Source: Bog-877 sp050734135
GTDB taxonomy: Bacteria > Chloroflexota > Dormibacteria > Aeolococcales > Bog-877
Assembly (NCBI GenBank): GCA_050734135.1
Contig: JBOHUG010000070.1
Coordinates: forward strand, 62,001-126,000
Direction: 5' to 3'
DNA: 64,000 bases
Part shown: piece after piece, positions 26,035 through 34,375 of the stretch
Position numbering within the stretch: the first letter of the stretch is position 1
Layout: every line of letters begins with the position of its first letter
Notes under the pieces: generated by a model
The model's database searches: none
Told to the model about the DNA's origin: nothing
Seen by the model: only the letters and a program-made list of their open reading frames with translations
Translations under genes and position numbers: made by a program

Positions 26035-27425
26035 GGGCCCGCTTCCCAGGGCATCACGATGCCCACGTTATCGGTGCCCGTCATGGCCGGTCCGGCGGAG
26101 GCGGGCGGCTTGAAATTCTGCTGTTGATTGATCAGCACTTGGTTGGTGATGAGGAAGGGAGCGCGGCTGTCCTCCCGGATGTATCCCATGAGAGTCATGA
26201 TCAAGCTAACCGCGATGCCCACTGTGATCAGGGCGGCTCCCTGCGCCCGGCCGGCATCGCCCCAGCGCATCTTGCCCTTGTTGACATGGCGCAAGTAGAC
26301 CGTGATGGCGACGATCGCCACCCCGGTGAAGGTGATCAGCGCCACCAGCTTGAAGGGGATCATCTGGCCCCAGGGAATCTCCAAACCTCCTTGCCAGATG
26401 GGCACATTGGCATTGGCGCCGACCACATCCTCATAGCTCCAGGCGAGCGAGGACGGCGTCGATATGAGCAGCCAGGAGGCGAAAGATAGGGCCGTGCAGA
26501 TGGCCAGTGTGGGCGATCGTGCGCCGCCGATTTTGACACGACGCCAAAGGTAAAAGATACCGACGGTGAAGATCGCTCCGAGCAGAAAAACCTGAAAGAG
26601 GAAGGCCACGCTGAGGCCCCCCAGCATCATGCTGTACCACGAGGCGTAGGCGTGCAGCTGGATCTCCTTGGCGTACTCCCACCCAATCAGCGGTTGGGCG
26701 ATGGTAAAGCCAATCGCGTAGATCAAGCCGTAGTGACCGATCCAGTCTCCGTAGGCGCGCTTCTCGGGGGTCCGCGCGAAAAGGATCCGGATGCCTCCGA
26801 CCAGGGCGATCATGGCCCCTGCGAAGGCGATATTTCCCACGAACCGATGCATTTCCAGGGGAAGGTTGGTCGGGTTGAGCAGGTTGAGCGCCAGGTCGTT
26901 GGAGGGACGCGGGGTCAGCATGTAGGACGCCACCACGTTGATCGCCAGCATCTGGATCGAGGCGTTGACGAAGAGCAGCACCTCCAGTCCCACTCGCAGG
27001 GCATGCACGTTTTTCAGGCGATCCCACTGCGAGTAGAGGGTGTAGAGGCAGATGATCTCGCCCACGAAGGCGAACCCCTCCACCACCAGCGGCCAGAACA
27101 TGATCCGTACCAAATGAATGAAGAATTGGCTCCAGAGTCCAAGGAAAAGGATCAGGACGGCAAAGATCGCCAACGCCGATCCGAAGGCGAAGGTGGCCCC
27201 CAAGGCGGTCACCAGATGCCGGGAGAAGCGGTTCTGGCGCTCGTCCTTTCGCTTCCAGCCCAAAAAGTCGGTGACTGCCAAGATGATGTAACCGCCCTGC
27301 TGGAAGGCGGCGAACTGGATGTGGGCCAGCATGAGCAACGCCACCAGTGCCGTGGCGACGCCGGTAGAGATCGGAACCTTGACCAGATGGGGGGATGTGG
27401 CGGCGATCAGGGTGGGAAAACTCAC
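26031..27425 (-). CDS. CydA-like cytochrome bd-family subunit I lacking the quinol-binding loop
   Basis: A 464-residue membrane protein with about nine hydrophobic segments. Aligned by eye with E. coli CydA, the haem-ligand positions are kept: His35 (LMLAHIQF; E. coli H19), Glu116 and Glu123 (PLVVEGFAFVGE; E99 and E107), His193 (LEMHRFVGNIAFAGA; H186) and Met266/267 (WYSMMLGG; M393). The segment between His193's helix and Met266 is only about 70 residues, so the long periplasmic Q-loop with its GRQPW-type motif is absent. It may therefore reduce oxygen without oxidising quinol itself. GTG 27425 overlaps the cytochrome b stop as GTGA. No CydB gene is present; a second CydA-like protein lies at the head of the operon. 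Family membership is firm, the electron donor is inferred. Confidence 0.85.
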   Translation of the reverse strand: MSFPTLIAATSPHLVKVPISTGVATALVALLMLAHIQFAAFQQGGYIILAVTDFLGWKRKDERQNRFSRHLVTALGATFAFGSALAIFAVLILFLGLWSQFFIHLVRIMFWPLVVEGFAFVGEIICLYTLYSQWDRLKNVHALRVGLEVLLFVNASIQMLAINVVASYMLTPRPSNDLALNLLNPTNLPLEMHRFVGNIAFAGAMIALVGGIRILFARTPEKRAYGDWIGHYGLIYAIGFTIAQPLIGWEYAKEIQLHAYASWYSMMLGGLSVAFLFQVFLLGAIFTVGIFYLWRRVKIGGARSPTLAICTALSFASWLLISTPSSLAWSYEDVVGANANVPIWQGGLEIPWGQMIPFKLVALITFTGVAIVAITVYLRHVNKGKMRWGDAGRAQGAALITVGIAVSLIMTLMGYIREDSRAPFLITNQVLINQQQNFKPPASAGPAMTGTDNVGIVMPWEAGP

Positions 27426-28642
27426 AGGTTGAAGAGCCGGTTCACGGCCAGCAGGGCTTCGAAGACCAAGAAGAGGACAGCGAAGAGTGCTGGCACCATC
27501 ACCTCCGGCCGACGCCAAGGCTCACGGTCAGGCGAGCGGTCCAGAAACGGGACCAGCATCAGCAGGGTGGTCCCGATCCCAGGGATTACGAAGACCCCGA
27601 CCGGAATCATCCAGGCCTGGGGAAACTGCACCAGCAGCTGGTCGAGTGGTAGGAAAAACCACTCCGGGGTAGGCACGTAGTTGAGCGCCGCGGGGTTGGC
27701 GGCCCGCTCCAAGGGCGCCCCGACCACCACTGCCATCACGAAGACGATCACGACCAAGACGAAACTGACCAGCGCGTCCTTGAATACCTGGGAGGGAAAG
27801 AAGTCATCGATATCCACCGGAACCGCGTAGCCTGGGTCACTGGGCACCGCCGGATAGGGGTACTCGGCGTGGGTCAACCGGTGCGAACGGACCTCCTCGC
27901 TCTCGGTCTCGACGCCTTCGTAATTCACCCAGGAACCGTGCTCCCCGTGCCGCCGAAGCAGGATGAGATGGAGCAGGATCAGGGGAACCAGCAGAGCGGG
28001 CAGCAACCAGATGTGTATGGCAAAGAACCGGGTCAGCGTCTCGGGTCCCATCTGCGGCCCTCCGCGCAGGATCTCCTGGAGCCAGTTGCCAAAGAGCGGG
28101 ATGTAGTCGACGATGTGGGTCACTACGGTGGCGGTCCAGTAGGCGGCCTGATCCCAGGGGAGCATGGCACCGGTGATGCCGAGACCCAACACCAGTAAGA
28201 AGAGAACCACCCCCACGATCCAGTTCAGCTCCCTGGGCTTCTTGTAAGAACCACTCACAAAGGTGCGGATCATATGCAGACCGATGACTAAGAGCAGGAC
28301 GTAGGCGCCCCAGAGGTGCATGCCGCGCACGATGGCGGCGAACTCATCATGGTGCTCGATGAAGTTGAGGCTCTCCCACGCCTCGGTGGTGGATGGCACG
28401 TAGGTCCAGAGCAGGAACATCCCGGTGATGATCTGGAGAACGATGATGATCAAGGTGGCGCTGCCCAGCGAGTAGGTCCAGGCGCCCCGTCGCGGAGTCG
28501 CCTCGTAGAGGAGCTGATGGGTCAGATCGGAGATCCCCATCCGCTCATCGACCCAGCGGTAGGTCGCCGCCATCGGCCGCGCTACCGGCCGGGTCAACTT
28601 GGCGACCAGATCGCTCCGGGCGGGCTGGCTCGGGCTGGCCAT
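27422..28642 (-). CDS. qcrB: Cytochrome b of a bc/b6f-type complex
   Basis: A 406-residue integral membrane protein carrying the two b haems of a quinol-oxidising complex. Haem-ligand pairs are visible: H-x13-H in HLWGAYVLLLVIGLH and H-x14-H in HIWLLPALLVPLILLH. The quinol-site regions GITGAMLPWDQAAYW and the PEWY-type motif, here PEWFFLP, are present. About eight membrane helices are predicted and both b6-like and subunit IV-like halves are in one chain. It lies 5 nt after the Rieske gene and overlaps the CydA-like gene by 4 nt. PEWF in place of PEWY is a modest substitution also seen outside mitochondria-type enzymes. Confidence 0.95.
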   Translation of the reverse strand: MASPSQPARSDLVAKLTRPVARPMAATYRWVDERMGISDLTHQLLYEATPRRGAWTYSLGSATLIIIVLQIITGMFLLWTYVPSTTEAWESLNFIEHHDEFAAIVRGMHLWGAYVLLLVIGLHMIRTFVSGSYKKPRELNWIVGVVLFLLVLGLGITGAMLPWDQAAYWTATVVTHIVDYIPLFGNWLQEILRGGPQMGPETLTRFFAIHIWLLPALLVPLILLHLILLRRHGEHGSWVNYEGVETESEEVRSHRLTHAEYPYPAVPSDPGYAVPVDIDDFFPSQVFKDALVSFVLVVIVFVMAVVVGAPLERAANPAALNYVPTPEWFFLPLDQLLVQFPQAWMIPVGVFVIPGIGTTLLMLVPFLDRSPDREPWRRPEVMVPALFAVLFLVFEALLAVNRLFNL

Positions 28643-28647
28643 CCGGG

Positions 28648-29169
28648 CTAGGCTCCCGTCAGGTCGTTGCGCACATACAGGGTGCTACCCACCAGCTTGT
28701 GCTCATAACGGAATAGTGGCCAGGGAGGCGGGCCCCCGATGTTGGTGCCGTCGATGCTGTAGAGACCGCCGTGGCACGGACAGAGAAACATCTTCAGGTT
28801 GATGTCCCAATGGACGTCGCACTGCATGTGGGTACAGACGTTGGAGAGGGTGAGCATCTCCAACGAGCCGGCGCCGTCCAGGTCCAGCTTGACCACGTAG
28901 ACAGTGCGGGGTACCGGCGGCACCGACCAGCCCTCGTCAGTCGGGAGGTTGACCACGTAGGCGGTTGGAACCCCCACCGGCACTTGGCTGATGTCCGCCA
29001 CCAGCACCCAGGGGGTACGGCGCTTGGCGAAGACTGGGCTCAGCACCGAACCCACAATCGGTGCCCCGATCAAGAGCGCAGTCCCGGCCCCGACGCCGTT
29101 GATCGTCATGATCATGAAGCGGCGCCGGGACAGCCGCTTCTTGGCGAGGCTCTGGCTGTCGTCAGCCAC
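28648..29169 (-). CDS. qcrA: Rieske iron-sulfur protein with Tat-type anchor
   Basis: A 173-residue [2Fe-2S] protein that takes electrons from quinol at the cytochrome b outer site. The N-terminus KKRLSRRRFMIMT followed by a hydrophobic stretch is a twin-arginine signal-anchor. Cluster-binding boxes are CTHMQC and CPCHGG, giving the two Cys and two His ligands; the second box is followed by GLYSIDG. GTG 29169 (VADDSQSLAKK) overlaps the preceding small membrane gene by 8 nt; a longer frame upstream is out of register with that gene and rejected. It sits directly before cytochrome b, the usual order. Confidence 0.95.
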   Translation of the reverse strand: MADDSQSLAKKRLSRRRFMIMTINGVGAGTALLIGAPIVGSVLSPVFAKRRTPWVLVADISQVPVGVPTAYVVNLPTDEGWSVPPVPRTVYVVKLDLDGAGSLEMLTLSNVCTHMQCDVHWDINLKMFLCPCHGGLYSIDGTNIGGPPPWPLFRYEHKLVGSTLYVRNDLTGA

Positions 29170-29395
29170 CGGCCAGAACCACGATGCCCACCAAGAGGGC
29201 GAGGCAGATGCCAAGCAGAAACAGGAATGTGAACATCCCCGAGACCACGGCCATCCATGCGACCGCCGCCCCTTCCTCGGTGGCAAGCTGGCGTGCGTGC
29301 CGCATGATCGCTACGACCGCCACCAGCGTCACGCAGAAGAAGGACGTGATCATCAGGCCCAGGTACCAGGCGGACTCGAAGTCCTGATAGTTCAA
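29162..29395 (-). CDS. Small two-helix membrane protein in respiratory operon
   Basis: A 77-residue protein with two hydrophobic helices (YLGLMITSFFCVTLVAVVAIM and VVSGMFTFLFLLGICLALLVGIVVL) joined by a basic/acidic loop (RHARQLATEEGAA). I do not recognise the family. Its ATG overlaps the stop of the CydA'-like gene (ATGA) and its 3' end overlaps the Rieske start, so it is an integral member of the operon. Small helical subunits such as CydX/CbdX or bc-complex accessory subunits are plausible analogues, but no sequence motif proves this. Confidence 0.8.
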   Translation of the reverse strand: MNYQDFESAWYLGLMITSFFCVTLVAVVAIMRHARQLATEEGAAVAWMAVVSGMFTFLFLLGICLALLVGIVVLAGG

Positions 29396-30663
29396 GGCTG
29401 ATACCCGCGGGGAACGGTGAAGTTCTGCGCCGATTGGGGCAAACTCAGCAGACAGCTGTCCTGCCCGGTGGTGGCGTCGATTCCGCAGGGCAGCTTGGCG
29501 TTCTCCTTGATCACCCCCATGTACACGCTGAGCACCAGAGCGCAGACCCCCACCACCCCAATCAGCCGGCCGGCCAGGGGGTTGATCTTGACCGAGCTTC
29601 CCCCAGCCCGCAGGGAGCGTAGATAGCCGACCAGATTGACGGCGGTGGCCAGGAAGGCGATCAGCAGGGCCACATAGCGCAGCAGCACCACGTTGTCGGG
29701 GATCACAGCTGCCGGAAGCGCGGTGACCGCCATGCCCAAGAGCGCCACGACCGTGAGTGGTCCCCCACCGCCTGTCCCCGCGCCTGCCTTGTTGTGCAGC
29801 CAGAAGACCACGTTGGCGCCCACCACCAAGACCGCCAGGAGCGCGACCTGGCCGATGAAGAGCGACGCGGAATTGAGGACGAAGAGATTGTCAAAGGCTG
29901 GCAGCGAGCTGGACTTGACCGTTTCCGCCAGCAAAAAGCCGGTGATCGGTTGTGCCAATAAGAATACCGACCCGATCGCGAACATGATCCGAGCCGCCCA
30001 GCGCTGGTAGGTGATCTCAGCTGCGGATTTGGCCCGCCTCGCCCGCCAAACGGCGATCCCAGCCAGCAAAAGGGGTGCCCAAGAAAGGTTGGCCCCGGCG
30101 TAGTGGAGTAGTAGCCAGGGATAGCTCGGCGAAAATGCCGCTCCCACGGCGCTGACTGCGGTGCCCGGGGTCAGGACGTAACTATCGAGCTCCACGATCG
30201 TGAAGAGGAAGACGTACTGGACCGCCGCGAAGGCGAAGCCGACGGCGAGGTGCAGGCGCGGCGAGAATCGGTCCCAACAGTAGGCATAGAGCAGCAGCAG
30301 CGGGATGCCGACGAAGAAACTGGCGAAGGCGATGGTGAGCGGAAGCAGCAGTTCGTTCAGCAGAGTTCCGATCAGTCGACCGTAGAGCCCGGCCAGGAGG
30401 ATGACCGCAAACACCGCCCAGGTCGCCCCCAGGCTGTACAGGTAGAGGATCGCCTTGGAGAGACCCCGGGCATAGCGCAGACAGGAGGGATCCCCGCCCC
30501 GCCGGCGGCCCGCCAGCTCCAGGAACGGCGCCATGCCAGTCGCGGCCAGGATGAAGCCGACGAGGGCAATGTGGATCAGGAAGAAGGCACCGATCGCGAA
30601 CTGCGCGCCCAGGGTGCCGAAGGGCAGCCTCGGGAGCGGGGTGGCGAGCGAGGACAGCAGCAC
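29392..30663 (-). CDS. CydA'-like membrane protein, degenerate paralogue
   Basis: A 423-residue membrane protein with about nine hydrophobic segments and the general CydA pattern (QFAIGAFFLIHIALVGFIL; PLTIAFASFFVGIPLLLLYAYCWDR; LDSYVLTPGTA; LLLHYAGANLSW). His31 and His187 fall at the E. coli H19 and H186 positions, but the catalytic glutamates are replaced (PLTIAFASFFVG where CydA has PLAIEG...E), and no Met matches M393. It therefore probably keeps some haem but is not the oxygen-reducing subunit. It is the first gene of the operon; GTG 30663 with GGGGCGAA upstream is chosen over an out-of-family 13-residue extension from 30702. An approximately 90 nt divergent promoter region separates it from holA. 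Confidence 0.78.
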   Translation of the reverse strand: MLLSSLATPLPRLPFGTLGAQFAIGAFFLIHIALVGFILAATGMAPFLELAGRRRGGDPSCLRYARGLSKAILYLYSLGATWAVFAVILLAGLYGRLIGTLLNELLLPLTIAFASFFVGIPLLLLYAYCWDRFSPRLHLAVGFAFAAVQYVFLFTIVELDSYVLTPGTAVSAVGAAFSPSYPWLLLHYAGANLSWAPLLLAGIAVWRARRAKSAAEITYQRWAARIMFAIGSVFLLAQPITGFLLAETVKSSSLPAFDNLFVLNSASLFIGQVALLAVLVVGANVVFWLHNKAGAGTGGGGPLTVVALLGMAVTALPAAVIPDNVVLLRYVALLIAFLATAVNLVGYLRSLRAGGSSVKINPLAGRLIGVVGVCALVLSVYMGVIKENAKLPCGIDATTGQDSCLLSLPQSAQNFTVPRGYQP

Positions 30664-30745
30664 TTCGCCCCAATGCTGACGGGAGCACCCGTCGCAAGGC
30701 AACTCCCAATTCGGCTGGATACCTCTTCCGAACTGGACCGACCTC

Positions 30746-30751
30746 GATAAT
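30746..30751 (+). promoter_or_regulatory. -10-like hexamer for leaderless holA
   Basis: GATAAT ends 6 nt before ATG 30758 with no ribosome-binding site between them. Confidence 0.4.
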
Positions 30752-30757
30752 CGGTTG

Positions 30758-31735
30758 ATGCTCGAGCCGCTGGTCCTGGTGCACGGAGATGACCCCTACT
30801 TGGTCACAACGGCTGCGGTCCGGATCCGCTCCCAGCTGACCACCGACCCCGTCCACGACCTCGCTCTTGAGGAGTTCCGAGGAGCCCGGGATCTCGATGA
30901 AATCGCCCGGAGCGTTGCCACCCCTCCCTTTCTGGCGATCCGGCGCTTGGTGGTGATCTGGGATCCGCCCCAGCTCACTTCCGGCCAGCGGACCGCGAAG
31001 GAGTCCGAGGCGCTCGGGGCGACCCTGGGATTGCGGCTGGAGACGACCGCGGTGCTGGTCGTCTTCCGTGGCACGGTCGCGCCAAGCTCCCCCCTCCTCC
31101 AGGCGGTACGGAACCAGCATGGCGAGGTCCGGAGCTTGAAGAAGCCGAAGGGTCGCGAGCTCAGACGCTACGTCGAGGAGGAGGTGCGGACCCGTGGCCT
31201 CCACCTCGGCCAGGCGGTCCTGCCGCGGCTCACGGAAGTCGCCGCCCAGGATCTGGGACGATTTCACCAGGAGTTGGAGAAGCTGGACATCTACGGTGCC
31301 GGGCAACCCCGAATCGCCGACGTCGATGCGCTTCGGTTGGTCCCGCCGGCTCCCTCGGCGGCGCTTTACCGACTCACCGACACCCTGTTCGAGGCGCCCC
31401 TTCGGGTTGGAGAGCGGCTGCGGGACATTGCTGGGCGCTCGGACAGTCCTGCTCCCAAGGTAGTCGGCGCGCTGGCGGCAGTTGTACGAGAGCTGATCGC
31501 ATTCGGGGACGGCCGGGGACCCAGGATGCCCCCCTGGAAGGATGAGAAGCTCCGCCTCCACCTGAGCCGGGCCGGTGAGCCTAGGCTCCGTCGCTGGTTG
31601 GTGCAGCTGGCCGACTTGGACTGGTCGACCAGAACCGGAGCGGTGGACGGCCAGGAGGGGCTGGAGCTGCTTCTGGCCGGCATGGCAGCTGAGCTGCGGA
31701 GCCAGACGACAAGCCGTAGCGAAGTCGGCCCCTAA
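30758..31735 (+). CDS. holA: DNA polymerase III delta subunit
   Basis: A 325-residue clamp-loader subunit that opens the beta sliding clamp. The start PLVLVHGDDPYLVTTAAVRIRSQL is the family's degenerate P-loop region, followed by VATPPFLAIRRLVVIWDPP, LKKPKGRELRRYVEEEVRTRGL, the helical middle LTEVAAQDLGRFHQELEKLDIY and the C-terminal collar domain (LRRWLVQLADLDWSTRTGAVDGQEGLELLLAGM). ATG 30758 is taken rather than the adjacent TTG 30755 because of the -10 spacing. The holA-rpsT convergent neighbour pair is common in Gram-positive-type genomes. Length is normal. Confidence 0.94.
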   Translation: MLEPLVLVHGDDPYLVTTAAVRIRSQLTTDPVHDLALEEFRGARDLDEIARSVATPPFLAIRRLVVIWDPPQLTSGQRTAKESEALGATLGLRLETTAVLVVFRGTVAPSSPLLQAVRNQHGEVRSLKKPKGRELRRYVEEEVRTRGLHLGQAVLPRLTEVAAQDLGRFHQELEKLDIYGAGQPRIADVDALRLVPPAPSAALYRLTDTLFEAPLRVGERLRDIAGRSDSPAPKVVGALAAVVRELIAFGDGRGPRMPPWKDEKLRLHLSRAGEPRLRRWLVQLADLDWSTRTGAVDGQEGLELLLAGMAAELRSQTTSRSEVGP

Positions 31736-31736
31736 C

Positions 31737-32204
31737 TCAGCTGCCCTTGCGCTCCTTGCCTGCGCTGCCTGCCGCCCGTCGCTGGGAGCTGGAGGTGCGC
31801 TCGGTCTTGGTGGCCGGACGCCCGGTTTTGGGAGCCGCCGCCTTGCGCGCAGTCGAACCCGCTTTGGCTTTGGGTTTGGTGCCCTGCGCTGCGGCCCGCT
31901 TGGTGGCCAGCTTGGGAGCCTGGGCCGCGTCGTCCTCCCGAGCCTCCACCTGGGCGGCCGAGCGCATCAAACGCGACTTCCGGCGGCTCACGTTCCGCTT
32001 ATGAAGCACCCCGTGCTCCGCCGCCTTATCGAGGGCCGAGGTGGCCAACTTCAGGAGCTCTTGAGGCGAACCTTCCTCCGTGCCGTCGATTACCCGGCGC
32101 GCCTTGCCGACTGCGCTGCGGACCGAAGAACGGACCCGGCGGTTGCGCTCGTGCTTGCGAGCCGCCGAGCGGATCCTTTTACGGGCGGAACTGGTGTTTG
32201 CCAT
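31737..32204 (-). CDS. rpsT: 30S ribosomal protein bS20 with long basic C-terminal extension
   Basis: A 155-residue protein whose first about 88 residues are a normal S20 (MANTSSARKRIRSAARKHERN; LDKAAEHGVLHKRNVSRRKSRLM). S20 binds 16S rRNA in the small subunit body. The remaining approximately 65 residues (from QVEAREDD onward) are Ala/Lys/Arg/Thr-rich with no predicted fold, resembling histone-like or intrinsically disordered tails. The frame is uninterrupted and ends 2 nt from the holA stop, so it is unlikely to be a mis-called fusion. The ATG follows GAGAGAG. A TATACT hexamer is placed upstream at 32282-32287. Confidence 0.93.
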   Translation of the reverse strand: MANTSSARKRIRSAARKHERNRRVRSSVRSAVGKARRVIDGTEEGSPQELLKLATSALDKAAEHGVLHKRNVSRRKSRLMRSAAQVEAREDDAAQAPKLATKRAAAQGTKPKAKAGSTARKAAAPKTGRPATKTERTSSSQRRAAGSAGKERKGS

Positions 32205-32281
32205 GCTCTCTCAGCTGATTGTGGGAGGCCCGGTCGCGCCGGGCGAAATCGGCGCCGACATCGAAGCCGGGCCAGCGCCGC

Positions 32282-32287
32282 AGTATA
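32282..32287 (-). promoter_or_regulatory. Extended -10 promoter element for rpsT
   Basis: On the minus strand the bases read TTGGTATACT, an extended -10 (TG-n-TATACT), about 78 nt before the rpsT ATG. No strong -35 is visible. Confidence 0.4.
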
Positions 32288-32321
32288 CCAACCGACCAGT
32301 TGAACTCCTTCGAACCGTCGC

Positions 32322-32327
32322 TAAAGT
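32322..32327 (+). promoter_or_regulatory. -10-like hexamer for leaderless ispE
   Basis: TAAAGT ends 7 nt before GTG 32335; the spacing matches the other leaderless starts and was used to choose the ispE start. Confidence 0.35.
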
Positions 32328-32334
32328 GAGGCCG

Positions 32335-33258
32335 GTGTTGCGTATCGGCCGAGCTCCAGCCAAGCTGAACCTGGCCCTGGAGCTGACCAGCCGGCGGCCG
32401 GACGGCTACCACGAGCTCTCGGCGATCTCCCAGACCATCGAGTGGAGCGACGTGGTCGTGGTGGAGGCAGAGACGCTCCAAACGGCCCCGCGGCCCGCCG
32501 TCCCGGAGCTTCAGGTGTGGGGCCCAGAGGCGCACCGGGTACCTCTGGGGCCGGACAACCTCGCGGTCCGGGCGGCGATGCTGCTTCGGGCGCAGGGGGT
32601 GGGCTCGGCGATCACCCGGATCGCCCTGGAGAAGCGGATTCCCACCCAGAGCGGTCTCGGGGGCGGGTCAGCTGACGCCGCCGCGGTACTCCGGCTGGCA
32701 GGTGCCGAGGCAGGCCCTAGTCAGCTCGGTCAGATCGCGCTCGCCTGTGGCGCGGACGTGCCCTTTGGACTGCGTGGCGGTGCGTGCCATCTGACTGGGA
32801 TCGGCGAGCTGTTGACGCCGCTACCACCGATTGGTGCCGGGGCGTTTCTGATCGTGGTGCTGGGATCGGTCCCGACCGCGACCGCCTACTCAGCTACTGA
32901 GCCCTCTGACTTCAGCAGCGGCGATCGGGTCGCCCAACTGAGAGAGTTGCTCTTGAAGGGAAGTCCGCTCGATTCCGAGCTGTTCGGGAGCGGCCTGCAA
33001 CCGGCTGCGCTTCGGACCACTCCCGCCCTGGCCCGCCGGCTCGATGCACTGGCGCGAGCCAGCTCAGGCGTCTCCTGGGCGATGACCGGGAGCGGAGGTG
33101 CCTTCTTCAGTTATCACGCGAACGGAAAAGAAGCGGCCCAGCTAGCCCGGGAGGTGGCGCCCGCCTGCCCTCAAATGACAGTCCGAGTGGCTCTGCCGCT
33201 AGCTCGTGACGACGGCTGGTCTGGCGCCTTGGGGAACCGACACGCCGGCGGGTACTGA
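32335..33258 (+). CDS. ispE: 4-diphosphocytidyl-2-C-methyl-D-erythritol kinase
   Basis: A 307-residue GHMP-family kinase acting in the MEP pathway of isoprenoid synthesis. The N-terminus RIGRAPAKLNLALELTSRRPDGYHEL is diagnostic. The ATP-binding GHMP motif 2 is PTQSGLGGGSADAAAVLRL, and the C-terminal motif 3 is WAMTGSGGAFFSY. The catalytic Asp lies in CGADVPFGLRGG. GTG 32335 is chosen from the -10 spacing; GTG 32326 and TTG 32338 are near alternatives. Length is within the normal range. It is divergent from rpsT. Confidence 0.93.
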   Translation: MLRIGRAPAKLNLALELTSRRPDGYHELSAISQTIEWSDVVVVEAETLQTAPRPAVPELQVWGPEAHRVPLGPDNLAVRAAMLLRAQGVGSAITRIALEKRIPTQSGLGGGSADAAAVLRLAGAEAGPSQLGQIALACGADVPFGLRGGACHLTGIGELLTPLPPIGAGAFLIVVLGSVPTATAYSATEPSDFSSGDRVAQLRELLLKGSPLDSELFGSGLQPAALRTTPALARRLDALARASSGVSWAMTGSGGAFFSYHANGKEAAQLAREVAPACPQMTVRVALPLARDDGWSGALGNRHAGGY

Positions 33259-33314
33259 GTACGACCCGGAACCCGATCAACGCCAGTCCGCCGGCGCTGG
33301 ACCGGACGGTCGAG

Positions 33315-34271
33315 CTAGCTGAGGGCACCCCCCAGTCCGCTCGGGGCCGGTGGGTTTCCCGGCAAAATGTCGCTCGGCTTCTGGAGGTTGAAGTTCTTGC
33401 CGTAGTCGCTGAAGGTGCCGGAGTCGGTCATCGTCAGCGACGCGGATCCGGCTGGCAGACCGGACTGACCCGGGTCGAGGGTGGCAAGCGCCGAGAGGTT
33501 GAGGTTCAGGCCAGCTGTGGCCACCGTCTTGGCCAACTGACCAGTCGAGGTGAGAATGTAGCTGTCGCTCTTGACCTGAGTGAACTGGAGCAATTGCTGA
33601 ATCGCTGGCAGATCGGCCTTGAGCGCGGCGCCCTGGGTACCCAGTCCAGTGACCACCTCGGCCAGGATTCCTGCCATTGACTGGTTGAGGCTGGCACCCG
33701 CGATAGTGGTCTGGAGATGCTCCACCTGGTTGCCACCGATCGTGGTGGTGCCCAACTTCGTCACAGTCGCGGAATTCTTGAGTTCCAGACCCCAGCTCTT
33801 TAGCTCAGACTTCAGGTTGCCTAGCCCACCCGCGGCGGCGGCCGCCGAAGAAGAAGCGGTATCGGCTTCGGAGTACCACTGCTTCCCATTCTCTGAGATG
33901 TACTCGTCGCCGTTAAGGGTCAGCACGTGCCAGGTTTGGGTGAGGAGCGGACTCAGGGTGAATGACACTTCGGCCTCCGTCGGAGACTGAACCTGGGCGA
34001 CCCCGGTGAGCCGCGCCGAGTCAATCTCCGATTGGAGCAGAGCGAGCCCGGCCGCGCTCACCCCCCCGGGCAGCGTGACCCCGCTCAGGTCGACTTGCAG
34101 CTGGCCCGTGAAGCTCACCTGGAAGGAGCTACTCAAGGCCCTGGTGTTGGCGGCCTGGAGAATGGTCCCGGCAGGCCCGTGCAGGGAGGCTCCCGCGCTT
34201 CCGCAGCCCACCAATGCCACAGTGGCCAGGGCCGCCAGCCCGATCGCTCCCCGATTCAGGGTTAGCTTCAC
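33315..34271 (-). CDS. Secreted lipoprotein, LppX/LprAFG-like in pattern
   Basis: A 318-residue exported lipoprotein: KLTLNRGAIGLAALATVALVGC has a positively charged start, hydrophobic core and lipobox ending at Cys23. The mature part is rich in beta-strand-like Ser/Thr/Val/Leu stretches (SSSFQVSFTGQLQVDLSG; AEVSFTLSPLLTQTWHVLTL; GDEYISENGKQWY; NQVEHLQTTIAGASL) similar in layout to the LolA/LppX fold that carries lipids in mycobacteria, with a poly-Ala/Ser insert near residues 133-140. The family assignment is by pattern only. It is convergent with ispE and divergent from ppk. Confidence 0.7.
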   Translation of the reverse strand: MKLTLNRGAIGLAALATVALVGCGSAGASLHGPAGTILQAANTRALSSSFQVSFTGQLQVDLSGVTLPGGVSAAGLALLQSEIDSARLTGVAQVQSPTEAEVSFTLSPLLTQTWHVLTLNGDEYISENGKQWYSEADTASSSAAAAAGGLGNLKSELKSWGLELKNSATVTKLGTTTIGGNQVEHLQTTIAGASLNQSMAGILAEVVTGLGTQGAALKADLPAIQQLLQFTQVKSDSYILTSTGQLAKTVATAGLNLNLSALATLDPGQSGLPAGSASLTMTDSGTFSDYGKNFNLQKPSDILPGNPPAPSGLGGALS

Positions 34272-34362
34272 CAGTGGATCGTACCGCGAACCCTCGGGAT
34301 ATCCAGCTTTCGACGACTCTGCGAACAGATTGTTACTGGCCCTGGCGGCACCGGGGCGGTGT

Positions 34363-34368
34363 TAGCGT
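34363..34368 (+). promoter_or_regulatory. -10-like hexamer for leaderless ppk
   Basis: TAGCGT ends 7 nt before GTG 34376 with no Shine-Dalgarno. Confidence 0.35.
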
Positions 34369-34375
34369 AACCGCC

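Noticed and set aside
30182..31561. 459-residue minus-strand frame across holA and the start of the CydA'-like gene
   Set aside because: It overlaps two genes with clear motifs and has itself no recognisable domain.
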